A DNA stretch of 44,751 nucleotides from Burkholderiales bacterium (GCA_019748155.1 JAIEPY010000020.1:1-44751); one strand, 5' to 3'. Counted from the first letter of the stretch, positions 1-8,798 are shown. The notes: generated by a model from the sequence alone, not told the origin. Numbers and translations: made by a program.

Positions 1-136
1 TTTAAATCCATTGGATTACAATTTAGTGATTGTATAAATTTAGCTTAGCCTATACCTATAGGAGGCTGAGTAGTAACTATGAAAGTCGCACAGGAAAGCT
101 TGCGTATGGTTATATAAATCTATTCACACAAAAATT

Positions 137-145
137 TGATATAAT
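137..145 (+). promoter_or_regulatory. Extended -10 promoter before the frameshifted membrane gene
   Basis: TGATATAAT matches the extended -10 pattern TG-N-TATAAT, about 60 bases before the first ATG at 205. No good -35 box lies 17 bases upstream, which is usual for extended -10 promoters. It would drive the broken membrane gene and perhaps dcyD. Seen by eye only. Confidence 0.35.
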
Positions 146-204
146 TCTATGATTAGTGGTTAATTACTTCAAATAAATATAAACGCACTTTATCGAAAGA
201 AAAA

Positions 205-731
205 ATGAAGCTTAGTTCGATTATACACAAATTAAGACATGAAATATTAAAAATGTGGGTTTTATCATTTTATTTTACGGTTTTTTTTATTGCAATCAGT
301 TATTTTCGTTTTGCTATACTAAAGCATGCTCAAGTGCCATATACTGATTTTGGGCTGGGTATCGTGAAAGCAATAGTTTGTGCCAAATTTTTATTAGTTA
401 GTCAGGCAGTATATCCCATCAAGTTAAATGATGGTAAATCAATTATATTGCACATTATTGGACGCTCTTTATTGTATGTGATGCTTGTAACGATACACTT
501 ATTGCGATTGAGGAAGCTATTATGGCAAAAATTCATGGCAAAAGTCTTTTACATTCGATTACTGGGCTAAGTCCGGGATCAATTCATATATTTTTCTCAT
601 TGGATATACTTTATTGGCTGATGGTGGTACCGTATGTGGTGTTGTCTGCAATCATGCAATCAATCGGTGTAAATTCATTACGCGCAATATTTCTAGGTCA
701 CAGTAAAGCTAAACCAAAACAGGATTTGTAA
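205..731 (+). pseudogene. Small multi-span membrane protein gene, split by a frameshift
   Basis: Two overlapping reading frames make one protein. The first (from ATG 205) encodes a hydrophobic protein with membrane segments near residues 18-34 and 55-68 and reads well until about base 490. The second frame then takes over (IAIEEAIMAKIHGKS, then a further membrane segment) and ends with the TAA at 729-731. Joining them with one missing base between about 484 and 500 gives a smooth protein of about 175 residues. The first frame alone runs into a basic, unlikely tail before its stop at 570. The TAA abuts the ATG of dcyD at 732, so the two genes were probably co-transcribed. I do not recognise the family. 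A sequencing error is the main alternative to real decay. Confidence 0.5.
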
Positions 732-1727
732 ATGTTAACAATCAATGATTTTCCAAGCTATAAGCTAATACCTCATCCAACCTCAATTACAAAACTAAAA
801 CGCATCTCAGCTCACTTAGGCGGAGCGGATATTTATGTAAAACGTGATGATACTAATTTTTTGGGTGGCGGCGGGAGCAAGTTACGCAAGCTCGAATTTT
901 ACTTAGGTGCGGCATTCCAAGCTGGTTGTGACACAATTATTGCAATGGGAGCAATGCAGTCCAATCATGCACGGTTATCCGCTGCAGCAGCACTCCACGC
1001 TGGATTTGACTGTGAAATTATCCTCGGGCATAAGGTGCCCCGTGATGATCCTGATTATCTCCATAATGGTAATTTATTACTTGATCGGATAATGGGCGTA
1101 ACCATTCATGAAACCGATGCAGCAGCTGATTTGATGGCGCTGGCTTTAGCGCGTAAAGCTGAGCTTGAAGCGCTGGGTAAAAAAGTCTATATTATTCCTT
1201 TTGGCGGTTCTTGTGCCTTAGGCAGTTTAGGTTATGTTAGCTGTGCATTTGAAATAGCTGAGCAAGAACAACAAATTGGAGTAAACTTTGATAGCATTGT
1301 TTTAGCCAATGGTAGCAGTGGTACTCATGCCGGTTTATTGGCTGGTTGCGAGCTGGTGGGGGGTAGAGCTAAAGTTATTGGTTATAATGTACTAAAACCT
1401 ATAGCAGATACATTACCAGTCACCCGGCAAATTACGCAAGAGATATTTGATTTGTTGCAATGTGAGAAACTGGTTGATGATAATCATATTTATTTAGATG
1501 ATTCATATCTTGGCGCGGGTTATGGTATTCCAACGGATAGCATGCGTGAAGCGGTACGTTTAATGGCGCACGAAGAAGGGCTGTTTCTCGATCCGGTATA
1601 CAGTGGTAAAGCATTTGCCGGATTTATTGCAGATATTAAGCAGGGCAAATTTGCCGGACAAAAAAATCTACTGTTTATGATGACGGGTGGCGCACCTGGT
1701 TTGTACGCCTACCAATCCGAATTCTAA
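732..1727 (+). CDS. dcyD: D-cysteine desulfhydrase / ACC-deaminase family PLP enzyme
   Basis: This 331-residue protein is a fold-type II pyridoxal-phosphate enzyme of the family that holds D-cysteine desulfhydrase (D-cysteine to pyruvate, sulfide and ammonia) and 1-aminocyclopropane-1-carboxylate deaminase. The cofactor lysine is K50 in GGGGSKLRKLE, the family signature, followed by the AMGAMQSNHAR substrate-binding segment and a C-terminal MMTGGAPGLYAY loop. Length is normal for the family. The start ATG follows the upstream stop codon directly, with no convincing ribosome site, which suggests translational coupling to the broken membrane gene. Family assignment is secure. The choice of D-cysteine over ACC or another D-amino acid is inferred from overall resemblance to bacterial DcyD proteins. 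Confidence 0.85.
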   Translation: MLTINDFPSYKLIPHPTSITKLKRISAHLGGADIYVKRDDTNFLGGGGSKLRKLEFYLGAAFQAGCDTIIAMGAMQSNHARLSAAAALHAGFDCEIILGHKVPRDDPDYLHNGNLLLDRIMGVTIHETDAAADLMALALARKAELEALGKKVYIIPFGGSCALGSLGYVSCAFEIAEQEQQIGVNFDSIVLANGSSGTHAGLLAGCELVGGRAKVIGYNVLKPIADTLPVTRQITQEIFDLLQCEKLVDDNHIYLDDSYLGAGYGIPTDSMREAVRLMAHEEGLFLDPVYSGKAFAGFIADIKQGKFAGQKNLLFMMTGGAPGLYAYQSEF

Positions 1728-1730
1728 TTC

Positions 1731-1826
1731 TTTGGTATGCTCAAAATCATGCCCCGAGAAATCTTTTTGATGAATGCTTTTAACAAATGCAAAGGTTTGT
1801 TGAATCAACTCATGCTTATTTATCAA
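1731..1826 (-). pseudogene. Remnant of the N-terminus of an HD-domain phosphohydrolase
   Basis: Between the convergent dcyD and acetyltransferase genes, the minus strand reads about 30 codons from a TTG at 1826-1824: INKHELIQQTFAFVKSIHQ, then KDFSGHDFEHTK. The SGHDxxH segment is the metal-binding start of the HD superfamily (YpgQ/YedJ-like hydrolases), where it occurs about 25-30 residues from the N-terminus, as here. After HTK the frame runs into the dcyD 3' end and resemblance stops, so only the first helix and HD motif survive. It is too short to function. Confidence 0.5.
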
Positions 1827-1841
1827 TCAAGCAATCTTCAT

Positions 1842-2330
1842 TTAAATTATATCCAGACGATAAAAGCGATCATCAACCAAAACGATGGGGAACTCCTCAG
1901 GTAGTTGAGTTTTATTCATCAGTGTAAACCCATTTTTTTCATAGAAGCGGTGTGCTGCCAAATATTTATCAGTGGTTCCCAAATAGATTGTAGTAAGTTG
2001 CTGCTGCTTTGCTGTAGCACGTAAACGCTCAAATAATTGTTGAGCTATCTTATGTGGTGCACCACGATAACCATCAGCGACAAACATTTTACGTAATGGA
2101 CCTTGTGTTGGTGAAAAAATTTTAAGTGAAATTGTACCAACTACTTTTTCATCATCTAATGCCAGCCAAAAATTACCATGATTAACTTGATAAAACTCTG
2201 GGATTTGTAATAAATCTGGTTGTGCCTCAAGATTGGTTGCAAGTCCATATTCACCAACCTGAATCCCGAGAATTAATTCTACTAGTTGTGAGGTATATTG
2301 TTCTTGGTATTCTATAATTCGAATTGCCAT
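1842..2330 (-). CDS. GNAT-family N-acetyltransferase
   Basis: The 162-residue protein has the GNAT fold pattern: an N-terminal substrate half, a central strand FWLALDDEKVVGTISL, then RKMFVADGYRGAPHKIAQQL, which is the acetyl-CoA pyrophosphate-binding motif A (R/Q-x-x-G-x-G/A), and finally AAHRFYEKNGF, the usual C-terminal strand-helix. Known GNAT enzymes move the acetyl group of acetyl-CoA to an amine; the substrate here cannot be named. The gene ends 74 bases upstream of lpdA-side sequence in the same orientation and starts at ATG 2330. It may be a separate unit because lpdA lies upstream with its own leader. Confidence 0.8.
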   Translation of the reverse strand: MAIRIIEYQEQYTSQLVELILGIQVGEYGLATNLEAQPDLLQIPEFYQVNHGNFWLALDDEKVVGTISLKIFSPTQGPLRKMFVADGYRGAPHKIAQQLFERLRATAKQQQLTTIYLGTTDKYLAAHRFYEKNGFTLMNKTQLPEEFPIVLVDDRFYRLDII

Positions 2331-2404
2331 AAATTTCTTCTCGTATAAAAATTAAGCAGACTTGTTAGGTCTGCTTAATCAATTAACTTACTGCGTGGCG
2401 GTGA

Positions 2405-4153
2405 TTATTTCTTCTTAGGCATGTATAAATCGGTGATTGAACCATCCACGATTTCACACGCAAAGGCTACTGACTCAGATAATGTCGGATGCGCATGTAT
2501 CGTTAGAGCCACATCATGAATATCACAATCCATTTCAATTGCCAGGCAAGTTTCTGCTAATAGTTCACCAGCGTTTGCACCAACAATTGCGGCACCAATT
2601 ATACGATGGGTGTTTTTATCGGTGATAATTTTTGTGAAACCATCATCGCGTCCATTCCCAAGAGCACGACCTGATGCCGCCCATGGGAATTTACCAACTT
2701 CGATTTCCAGACCTTGCGCTTTTGCTTCGCCTTCAGTCAAACCAACCCATGCCACTTCAGGATCAGTATAGGCGATACCAGGGATAACCCGTGCATCAAA
2801 GAATGACTTCATTCCAGCACAGTTTTCGGCAGCTACACGACCTTCATGTACCGCTTTATGTGCAAGCATTGGCTGACCAATCACATCACCAATTGCATAA
2901 ATATGTGCTACATTAGTACGTTGTTGTTTATCTGCCGGAATAAAGCCTTGTTCTGTTACGATCACGCCTGCAGCTTCAGCGCCGATGGTTTTACCATTTG
3001 GACGACGACCAGCAGCTACCAATATTTTATCAAATTTTTGTGCTTCAGCTGGTGCACTAGGACCTTCAAAGGTAACCCAGATACCATCAACTTTAGGCTC
3101 TACTTTAGCGCATTTAGTTTTAGTGTAGATTGCTTCATAGCGTTTTTTAATCCGGTTTTCGAGAACTTTAACCACATCACGATCTGCACCCGGGATTAAG
3201 CCATCACCAAGCTCAACTACGGTTACTTTAGAGCCTAATGTGCCATAAACCTCTGCCATTTCCAGACCGATAATACCACCACCAACCACTAATAATCTTT
3301 CAGGTACTGATTCAAGAGCTAGTGCTCCGGTAGAGTCAATCACGCGTGGATCATCAAACGGGAAGCCTGGTACTTTAAATGAATGTGAGCCTGATGCAAT
3401 AATTGCATTGGTAAAACGTACTGTTTTAACACCTTCAGTAGTTGCTACTTCAATTGTATGTGGAGAAGTGAATTTGGCTAAACCTTGAACTTTTTCAACT
3501 TTACGTTGTTTAGCTAGACCGTCTAAGCCTTTGGTTAATTTACCAACAACCCCAGATTTAAACTCACGGATTTTATCAATATCTAGATTAGGTTTGCCGA
3601 AGCTCACCCCATGATGACTCATTTCATCCGCTTCGTTAATTACTTTAGCTACGTGCAATAATGCTTTAGACGGGATACAACCAACATTTAAACAAACACC
3701 ACCCAAGGTTGGATGTTTTTCAATCAATACTGTTTTTAAACCTAAATCAGCAGCCCTAAATGCAGCAGTATAACCGCCAGGACCAGCACCAAGCACCATT
3801 ACATCACAAACAATTTCACCATCTTTTGCTGCGGGAGTCGCTGTGGCTTGAGGCGCGGCAACTGGTGCAGCAGGTGCTGAAGCTGTTTGAGCTGGGGCTG
3901 TAGTTGTAGCCGCACCAGAAGCTTCAACTTTAAAGATTACATCACCTTCATTGATTTTTGAACCAACTTTAACCAGCATTTCAGTGATAACGCCTGCTTT
4001 GTCTGCAGGAACTTCCATAGTTGCTTTATCTGTTTCCAACATAATCAGGTTATCATCAATACTAACCGTGTCGCCAACTTTTACGTAAACTTCTGCAACA
4101 TTGACATCACTATGTCCACCAATATCTGGAACTCTAATTTCTAAAATGCTCAT
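2405..4153 (-). CDS. lpdA: Dihydrolipoyl dehydrogenase (E3) with N-terminal lipoyl domain
   Basis: This FAD enzyme reoxidises dihydrolipoamide in the pyruvate and 2-oxoglutarate dehydrogenase complexes, making NADH. The 582 residues show, in order, a lipoyl domain (residues 1-78) with the lipoylated K43 in LETDKATMEVP, an Ala/Pro/Thr-rich linker (about 80-110), the FAD motif GAGPGGYTAAFRAA, the redox pair C154/C159 in CLNVGC, the NAD motif VGGGIIGLEMAEVYG, and the catalytic HAHPTLSE near the C-terminus. E3 with its own lipoyl domain is typical of Neisseria and other betaproteobacteria, where it usually follows aceE-aceF. Those genes are absent here, so it stands alone. A GGAATAA ribosome site precedes ATG 4153. 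Confidence 0.95.
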   Translation of the reverse strand: MSILEIRVPDIGGHSDVNVAEVYVKVGDTVSIDDNLIMLETDKATMEVPADKAGVITEMLVKVGSKINEGDVIFKVEASGAATTTAPAQTASAPAAPVAAPQATATPAAKDGEIVCDVMVLGAGPGGYTAAFRAADLGLKTVLIEKHPTLGGVCLNVGCIPSKALLHVAKVINEADEMSHHGVSFGKPNLDIDKIREFKSGVVGKLTKGLDGLAKQRKVEKVQGLAKFTSPHTIEVATTEGVKTVRFTNAIIASGSHSFKVPGFPFDDPRVIDSTGALALESVPERLLVVGGGIIGLEMAEVYGTLGSKVTVVELGDGLIPGADRDVVKVLENRIKKRYEAIYTKTKCAKVEPKVDGIWVTFEGPSAPAEAQKFDKILVAAGRRPNGKTIGAEAAGVIVTEQGFIPADKQQRTNVAHIYAIGDVIGQPMLAHKAVHEGRVAAENCAGMKSFFDARVIPGIAYTDPEVAWVGLTEGEAKAQGLEIEVGKFPWAASGRALGNGRDDGFTKIITDKNTHRIIGAAIVGANAGELLAETCLAIEMDCDIHDVALTIHAHPTLSESVAFACEIVDGSITDLYMPKKK

Positions 4154-4198
4154 ATTTATTCCTTAAAATGTATAAAGTTATTTATGCTTGAGTTAGTC

Positions 4199-4741
4199 TT
4201 ATACTCTAATTGGTAAAGCTAAATCATATCCCCAGAAAGTTAAAATTAATCCAAAGGTTCGTTTTAAAGCAAGGTAAACTAAGATTGCTACCTCGATTTT
4301 ACCCGATTTTTGGTATATATATCCATATGCAGCGCCCACAAAAAAAGTTAAAATTACAAAATTAATTTCATTTGGGAGATGACGTGTTCCATCGACGATG
4401 CTTATCATCACGATGGGAAGCCCACTGGCAACAGCTTTAGACTTAATTTCAACAATTTGGTGCAAGCCGTTTTGTAATAGTTGACGATAAATTATTTCTT
4501 TGCTAAAGCTTTATAAATAAATCATTGCTAATAGACTACTGAGCGGTTTTGTAACAATATTTAAACTCGCAAACAGGTGTAAAATAACAAAGAGCGGGAT
4601 TAGCTGAACAATATAAATTATCAGATAGCTTATCCATTTTCCAGATAAGATTGACTTTAAGTTGCGAAGATTGTACCGCCCCACATAAAAATTGAAATTT
4701 GCTATGTGGGGCTTTTTGTTACTAAAGAGCAAATGTAGCAC
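4199..4741 (-). pseudogene. CPBP-family intramembrane protease gene with an in-frame stop
   Basis: Reading from about 4741, the frame gives a hydrophobic segment (ISYLIIYIVQLIPLFVIL), then meets TAA at 4511-4513. It continues in the same frame as SFSKEIIYRQLLQNGLHQIV and on to a stop at 4199. The second part has the CPBP/Abi layout: KEIIYR at the place of the E-E-x-x-x-R motif, DGTRHLPN at the second motif, and a final membrane segment LTFFVGAAYGYIYQKSG. One nonsense codon therefore splits an otherwise readable gene of about 180 codons. The first motif has K where E is usual, so activity was doubtful even before the stop. The hairpin at 4678-4712 lies inside the proposed 5' end, so the true start is uncertain and may have been replaced. 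Confidence 0.5.
4678..4717 (+). terminator. Strong hairpin with T-tract (terminator-like)
   Basis: GCCCCACATA (4678-4687) and TATGTGGGGC (4703-4712) form a perfect 10-bp stem with a 15-base loop, followed on the plus strand by TTTTT (4713-4717). That is the shape of a Rho-independent terminator for plus-strand transcription, yet every gene around it is on the minus strand. The stem is preceded by A residues on that strand, so its T-tract favours only the plus direction. It may be a leftover of a lost gene or limit antisense transcription. Confidence 0.45.
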
Positions 4742-4765
4742 AATATGAACTCAGTATTAACCGTT

Positions 4766-5287
4766 TTAGCGGCTTAGAACGTATAATGCGTGATCGACAT
4801 AATGATCATAGAGCCATTCATTATTAGGGATAGTTTTGACTTGAGTAAAACCGAGTCTTTGAGCCACGGCATGACTCTTGAGATTGTTTGTTGCGCATTG
4901 GATATTAACGGTTACTAGATTGAGGTCTTGAAATCCATATTCAATCAACAGTTTTACTGCTCGTCGTATAATTCCCTGACCTTGGGTGTCTTCGCTAATC
5001 CAATAACCAATTTCAGCACTTGCGCCATCTATTTTATTGAAGCTGACAACTCCAATATACTGCTTATCATTCCATAGCCCAAGGATAAGATTAGTGCCAT
5101 TAGCATAACCCTCCTGTGCTTTTTGGATAAACTGCTCTATATGGGCAACGGATGTCGTCTGGTCGAGCCATGGCATCCATTGCCTTAGATAGGTACGATT
5201 ATGCTCAATTACCGCAAAAACAGAAGCTGCATCGCTGAGTGTAAATTTACGCGCCATGATACGCTCATCAATTTGCCACTTCAGCAT
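4766..5287 (-). CDS. RimL/RimJ-type GNAT N-acetyltransferase
   Basis: The 173-residue protein matches the ribosomal-protein-serine acetyltransferase branch of GNAT enzymes. It has an N-terminal LKWQIDERIMARKFTLSDA, then HNRTYLRQWMPWLD, the family hallmark after the first helix, a central GVVSFNKIDGASAEIGYWIS, the acetyl-CoA loop QGQGIIRRAV and a C-terminal NLKSHAVAQRLGF. The start at 5287 is chosen over an internal ATG at 5257 because the first ten residues align with the usual RimL beginning. It starts 12 bases after the asmA-like stop at 5300, so it is probably the distal gene of that transcript. RimL acetylates the N-terminus of L7/L12, but many relatives act on other proteins or small molecules, so the substrate is open. 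Confidence 0.85.
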   Translation of the reverse strand: MLKWQIDERIMARKFTLSDAASVFAVIEHNRTYLRQWMPWLDQTTSVAHIEQFIQKAQEGYANGTNLILGLWNDKQYIGVVSFNKIDGASAEIGYWISEDTQGQGIIRRAVKLLIEYGFQDLNLVTVNIQCATNNLKSHAVAQRLGFTQVKTIPNNEWLYDHYVDHALYVLSR

Positions 5288-5299
5288 GGTGTTGACTTT

Positions 5300-7939
5300 C
5301 TAATTGCCGAATAACTTACCAATGACGTTAGTAACACCCTGACTAACAGCATCTACCGCTTTATTTTGTTGTTGATTATTAGGGTTTCCTTGCTGCGGAT
5401 TACCAAGAACGTTATTAATCTGTTGTTTAACATTTTGCTGGATTTGCTGTTTATTATTTTCAAAGGCAAGTTTGAGCAATTGTTGCTGAATTGAACCCCA
5501 GTCCAGACTAGCACTTGGTGCTGCTATCGTACCGCTAATTGTAGCTGGGAAAGTTAATTTTTTGAAAATCGGATTAATTCCGTTTACCAAAAGTTGACTA
5601 CTGGTTTTGTAGTTTAAGGCTTTAGAGCCAGCTAAATTTGCCGAACCGGAGCCATTTAGAGCAACACTTGGGCCATTTAATTTAAATGCAGATGGATTAA
5701 CTAAACCATTATTAATCGCGACATTGGCACTGAAGCTACCCAAATTAGTTTTTTGATTCAAATCCCGGGCAGCAGGTGAAGCGGCTTTAGCTATCTCAGC
5801 CTTCATATTATTGATAGCTTGAACGACTTGCGCTGAATTAGCCAAAGTTTGTACAATATCGCCGCTATTGGAGCCGCTATGCCCAATTACACTGTCGAGT
5901 TGCCCAACCAATTTATCCAAACTAATACCAAGCACAGTGATATTACCAATCTGAATATTTTGCTTACCACCTAGTGTTGCTAACTCCATATTGCTCCCAA
6001 TGCTGGAGTTACCGCTAAACTGTAGCTGACGCATCGGAACACGATAACCATTTACATTACTAAAATCAGCGACATCCATCTGATCAATAGTGATATTTTC
6101 ACTAAACGCCAGTGGTTTAAATGAGCTTACGTTAACATTCCCAGTCGCGGTTGAATTAGCAATTTTGGCGCGTAATTGGCTGAGACTAATTGTATTCATA
6201 CTGCCACTAAAGCTAGTATTAAGCATAACTTGATTTAATAATGCTTTATTGCTAATATCTGGTGGCGTCATTCCTAGTTGTTGCATTACACCGTTTAATG
6301 AGAAAGTTGGTAGATTGATTGAACCGCTATATTTAGGATTAGCAAAATTCTGTACTGCCACCGTTGTGTTTCCACTTAGTAATGTACCAAATTTGAAATT
6401 AGCACCATTTAGATTTACGCTGTTGGTTGTAGCTTTAAAACTGCTATTAATTGCGAAACTATTAAGTAATGGTTTGTTTTTACGCTCAGCAACAGCAATA
6501 CCAAGTCCGTCTAAAACTTTATTTAAATTAGTCTCCGAAAGGTTAATCGCTCCAGATACGCTTGGGTTAGCAAAATTTTGAATTTGTAAGCTACTAAATG
6601 CAGCTTTTAGGCTATCGCCAACACTTAGTTTAACGTTACTTAAATTAGCAGCGCTTTGAGTGGCATTAAAGCTACCGCTAAAGGCAAGGCTATTTAATAA
6701 TGGTTTATTTTTACGCTCTGCGATTGCAATTCCCAGTCCATCCAGCGTTTTATTGAGGTTGAAAGTTGGAATGGTTACATCACCCATTACGCTTGGTTTA
6801 GTGAAGTCTTTGACTTGCAGGCTACCAAATGACGCGCTAACGCTATCTCCCGCACTTACCTTTAGACCTTTGAGCGAAATATTATTTTTATCGCCACTAA
6901 AGCCATTGCTGCTAATTGCAAAACTATTAAGCAGCGGTTTATTTTTCCGTTCAGTAACGGCGATATTTAAACTATCAAGTAGTTGATTAAGATTAAATTT
7001 CTCCAAATCCAGATTACCACTATAAACTGGGTTGGCAAAATTTTTCAAAGACAGAGCAACATTACCCTTAAATTTATCCGATAAATTGAATTTAAAATCT
7101 TTTAGCGTCAAGTTATTAGTATCACCATTGATATTACCCGAAAAAATCACATTATCCAAGAGTGACATGCCGTGGCGTTGTTTGCTAGCGATATTGAATT
7201 GATCTAAAATTGAATTTAGGGCTAATTTGTCAATGGCTAGATCGCCAGAATAAATTGGTTTAGCAAATTGTTTTACCTCAAAATTTAGTTTACCTTGTGC
7301 TAAGTCGTTGTATTTAAACTTAACTTTATTTAGCGAAAGTTGTTCTGCACCCTGATCAAAAGTAATTCCACCTCTAAAATCAGTATCAACAATCAGATTA
7401 GCATTTTTCACACCATAGTTTTGTTTTAAATCACGATCAGCATAGTTTAAGGTCGCATTGGTAAAGCTAAATGCGCTCATCTCAAGACGCAGTGGTTGTG
7501 GTTTACCGCCCTCAGCGCTAGCGATGTTTGACTCTTGATTTGGTGGCGTAAAAGTCCAGTTGTTAACTCCATTTTGTTTGATAAGTGCAAGATTAAGTCC
7601 ATCAATTGCCAGCGTTTTAACTACGATGTGATTACTTAATAATGGAATCAAACCAACCGATACATCAGCTGAGTTTAAGGTCATGAAATTAGATTCGCTA
7701 AAACTGGCTGGATTAGAAAGGGATACTTGTTTAATGGTTACGCCCAAATTAGGGTAAATTTTCCAGCTAATATCGCCATCCAATGCGATAGTCCGTCCGG
7801 TCGATTGATAGACGGCTTTAACGATGAATGGTTTAAAGCGGTTAGGGTTTACTATGGTCACTAGGAGCACTAAAGCAATAGCAACTACTGCCACTATTCC
7901 TAATAAACTATAAAGCGTATATTTTATAAATTTTTTCAT
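5300..7939 (-). CDS. AsmA-family inner-membrane protein with expanded internal repeats
   Basis: AsmA proteins are anchored in the inner membrane and extend through the periplasm as a long beta-groove; relatives (YhdP, TamB, YdbH) help move phospholipids to the outer membrane. The 879 residues begin with one membrane segment (LLGIVAVVAIALVLLVTIV) and the AsmA signature NPNRFKPFIVKAVYQSTGR. About five units of 75-79 residues then follow from residue 226, each starting like FANPxYSG and most containing ERKNKPLLNS. A conserved AsmA C-terminal half comes next, then a Gln/Asn-rich tail. The repeat block is an obvious in-gene expansion. The start has a GGAAAGAAAG ribosome site. The next gene downstream is the RimL-type acetyltransferase, 12 bases away. 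Confidence 0.85.
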   Translation of the reverse strand: MKKFIKYTLYSLLGIVAVVAIALVLLVTIVNPNRFKPFIVKAVYQSTGRTIALDGDISWKIYPNLGVTIKQVSLSNPASFSESNFMTLNSADVSVGLIPLLSNHIVVKTLAIDGLNLALIKQNGVNNWTFTPPNQESNIASAEGGKPQPLRLEMSAFSFTNATLNYADRDLKQNYGVKNANLIVDTDFRGGITFDQGAEQLSLNKVKFKYNDLAQGKLNFEVKQFAKPIYSGDLAIDKLALNSILDQFNIASKQRHGMSLLDNVIFSGNINGDTNNLTLKDFKFNLSDKFKGNVALSLKNFANPVYSGNLDLEKFNLNQLLDSLNIAVTERKNKPLLNSFAISSNGFSGDKNNISLKGLKVSAGDSVSASFGSLQVKDFTKPSVMGDVTIPTFNLNKTLDGLGIAIAERKNKPLLNSLAFSGSFNATQSAANLSNVKLSVGDSLKAAFSSLQIQNFANPSVSGAINLSETNLNKVLDGLGIAVAERKNKPLLNSFAINSSFKATTNSVNLNGANFKFGTLLSGNTTVAVQNFANPKYSGSINLPTFSLNGVMQQLGMTPPDISNKALLNQVMLNTSFSGSMNTISLSQLRAKIANSTATGNVNVSSFKPLAFSENITIDQMDVADFSNVNGYRVPMRQLQFSGNSSIGSNMELATLGGKQNIQIGNITVLGISLDKLVGQLDSVIGHSGSNSGDIVQTLANSAQVVQAINNMKAEIAKAASPAARDLNQKTNLGSFSANVAINNGLVNPSAFKLNGPSVALNGSGSANLAGSKALNYKTSSQLLVNGINPIFKKLTFPATISGTIAAPSASLDWGSIQQQLLKLAFENNKQQIQQNVKQQINNVLGNPQQGNPNNQQQNKAVDAVSQGVTNVIGKLFGN

Positions 7940-8008
7940 ATCTTTCTTTCCGTTAATGGTTTTTCATCCAATGCGATCACTTAGAGTCTATACATAAAAG
8001 CTATACCT

Positions 8009-8635
8009 TTATCTTGTTTGTGATTCTACTGGCATACTTTCTGTTGACACTGCTACGGGTAGTTGATTTTCAGCTAATTTACAATTTGGTGCTTTGCTAA
8101 AGTCAAAGTATTTGGGACGATTCTTTACTCGAATATATTTGTCATTGATGAAGTAAACAAAGTTTGAACGCTCAGAACAATTAGCTAGCGTAAAGTTTGG
8201 TGCTGCACTTTCATTATCATGCGGAGCTACATTAAGAAACTTGTATTGACCTAGCTTCTTACCACAAAAACCAAATAAACTATACTGTTTAACATTTCCA
8301 TGGTATTGTGCTTTAATCGCTGAGTCAGAAGCTAGTGCTAGCAGACCAAATTGATCAATCACAATTGGGTTTACCATTTCAGGGCTAGTTACCATAACCA
8401 CGAAATTATTGCTTTCTTCCTCAAATGGTTGAAACATGATGCTTTGGTTTATTTTACACATGCTATTAGCAGGAAGAGTAAATTTACTCGCGCTTTCATC
8501 TAGGTTCTTTATTTGGATAGTTGTTGCTTTTGAGGTATTATTTTTTAAGTATAGATCATCCATGCTAACAGCTAATGCGCCTGCATTTGCGATTAGTGGT
8601 AGTATGCCAATTATGGCTAAATATATATGTTTCAT
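8009..8635 (-). CDS. Secreted protein of unknown function
   Basis: I do not recognise this 208-residue protein. It starts with a clear Sec signal peptide (MKHIYLAIIGILPLIANAGA, cleavage near residue 19-22) and has no further membrane segment, so it should be periplasmic or secreted. The mature part contains four cysteines (in NSMCKIN, FGFCGKK, ANCSERS and PNCKLAE), enough for two disulfides, and ends in a low-complexity tail. It lies 69 bases upstream of the AsmA-type gene in the same direction, without a strong terminator between them, so it could share a transcript and act in the envelope. That link is positional only. Confidence 0.7.
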   Translation of the reverse strand: MKHIYLAIIGILPLIANAGALAVSMDDLYLKNNTSKATTIQIKNLDESASKFTLPANSMCKINQSIMFQPFEEESNNFVVMVTSPEMVNPIVIDQFGLLALASDSAIKAQYHGNVKQYSLFGFCGKKLGQYKFLNVAPHDNESAAPNFTLANCSERSNFVYFINDKYIRVKNRPKYFDFSKAPNCKLAENQLPVAVSTESMPVESQTR

Positions 8636-8739
8636 AGCATATCCTTACATAGGTTAACACCGTATTATACTGTAATTAATTTGAATTAATGAGATATTCG
8701 AGTGAAAGATTAGAATGGGAAGATTAAGGTAGCTTATGC

Positions 8740-8779
8740 ATCAAGTGGAATAAGCTTTTCTCCACTTGATAGCTTTTTT
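8740..8779 (+). terminator. Hairpin with T-tract between rimO and the secreted-protein gene
   Basis: ATCAAGTGGA (8740-8749) pairs perfectly with TCCACTTGAT (8761-8770) around an 11-base loop. TTTTTT (8774-8779) follows on the plus strand. It lies just beyond the rimO stop codon, as expected for the end of the rimO transcript. However, the T-tract is on the plus strand and no plus gene is near, so the direction of termination is uncertain. Confidence 0.5.
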
Positions 8780-8798
8780 CTGTAAAGGAATTCTATGA

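Noticed and set aside
79-117. A 12-codon frame (MKVAQESLRMVI) after a GGAGG at 61-65
   Set aside because: The ribosome site is 13 bases away and the frame is too short to judge. It may be a leftover of a lost gene or a chance.
522-545. Programmed -1 frameshift at CAAAAA in the first membrane gene
   Set aside because: The second frame is already the better protein about 30 bases upstream of this run, so the shift lies earlier, where no slippery site exists.
6249-6986. Two plus-strand open frames of about 110 codons opposite the AsmA gene
   Set aside because: They mirror the internal repeats of the AsmA gene, so they look alike only because the sense strand is repetitive. They have no ribosome sites.
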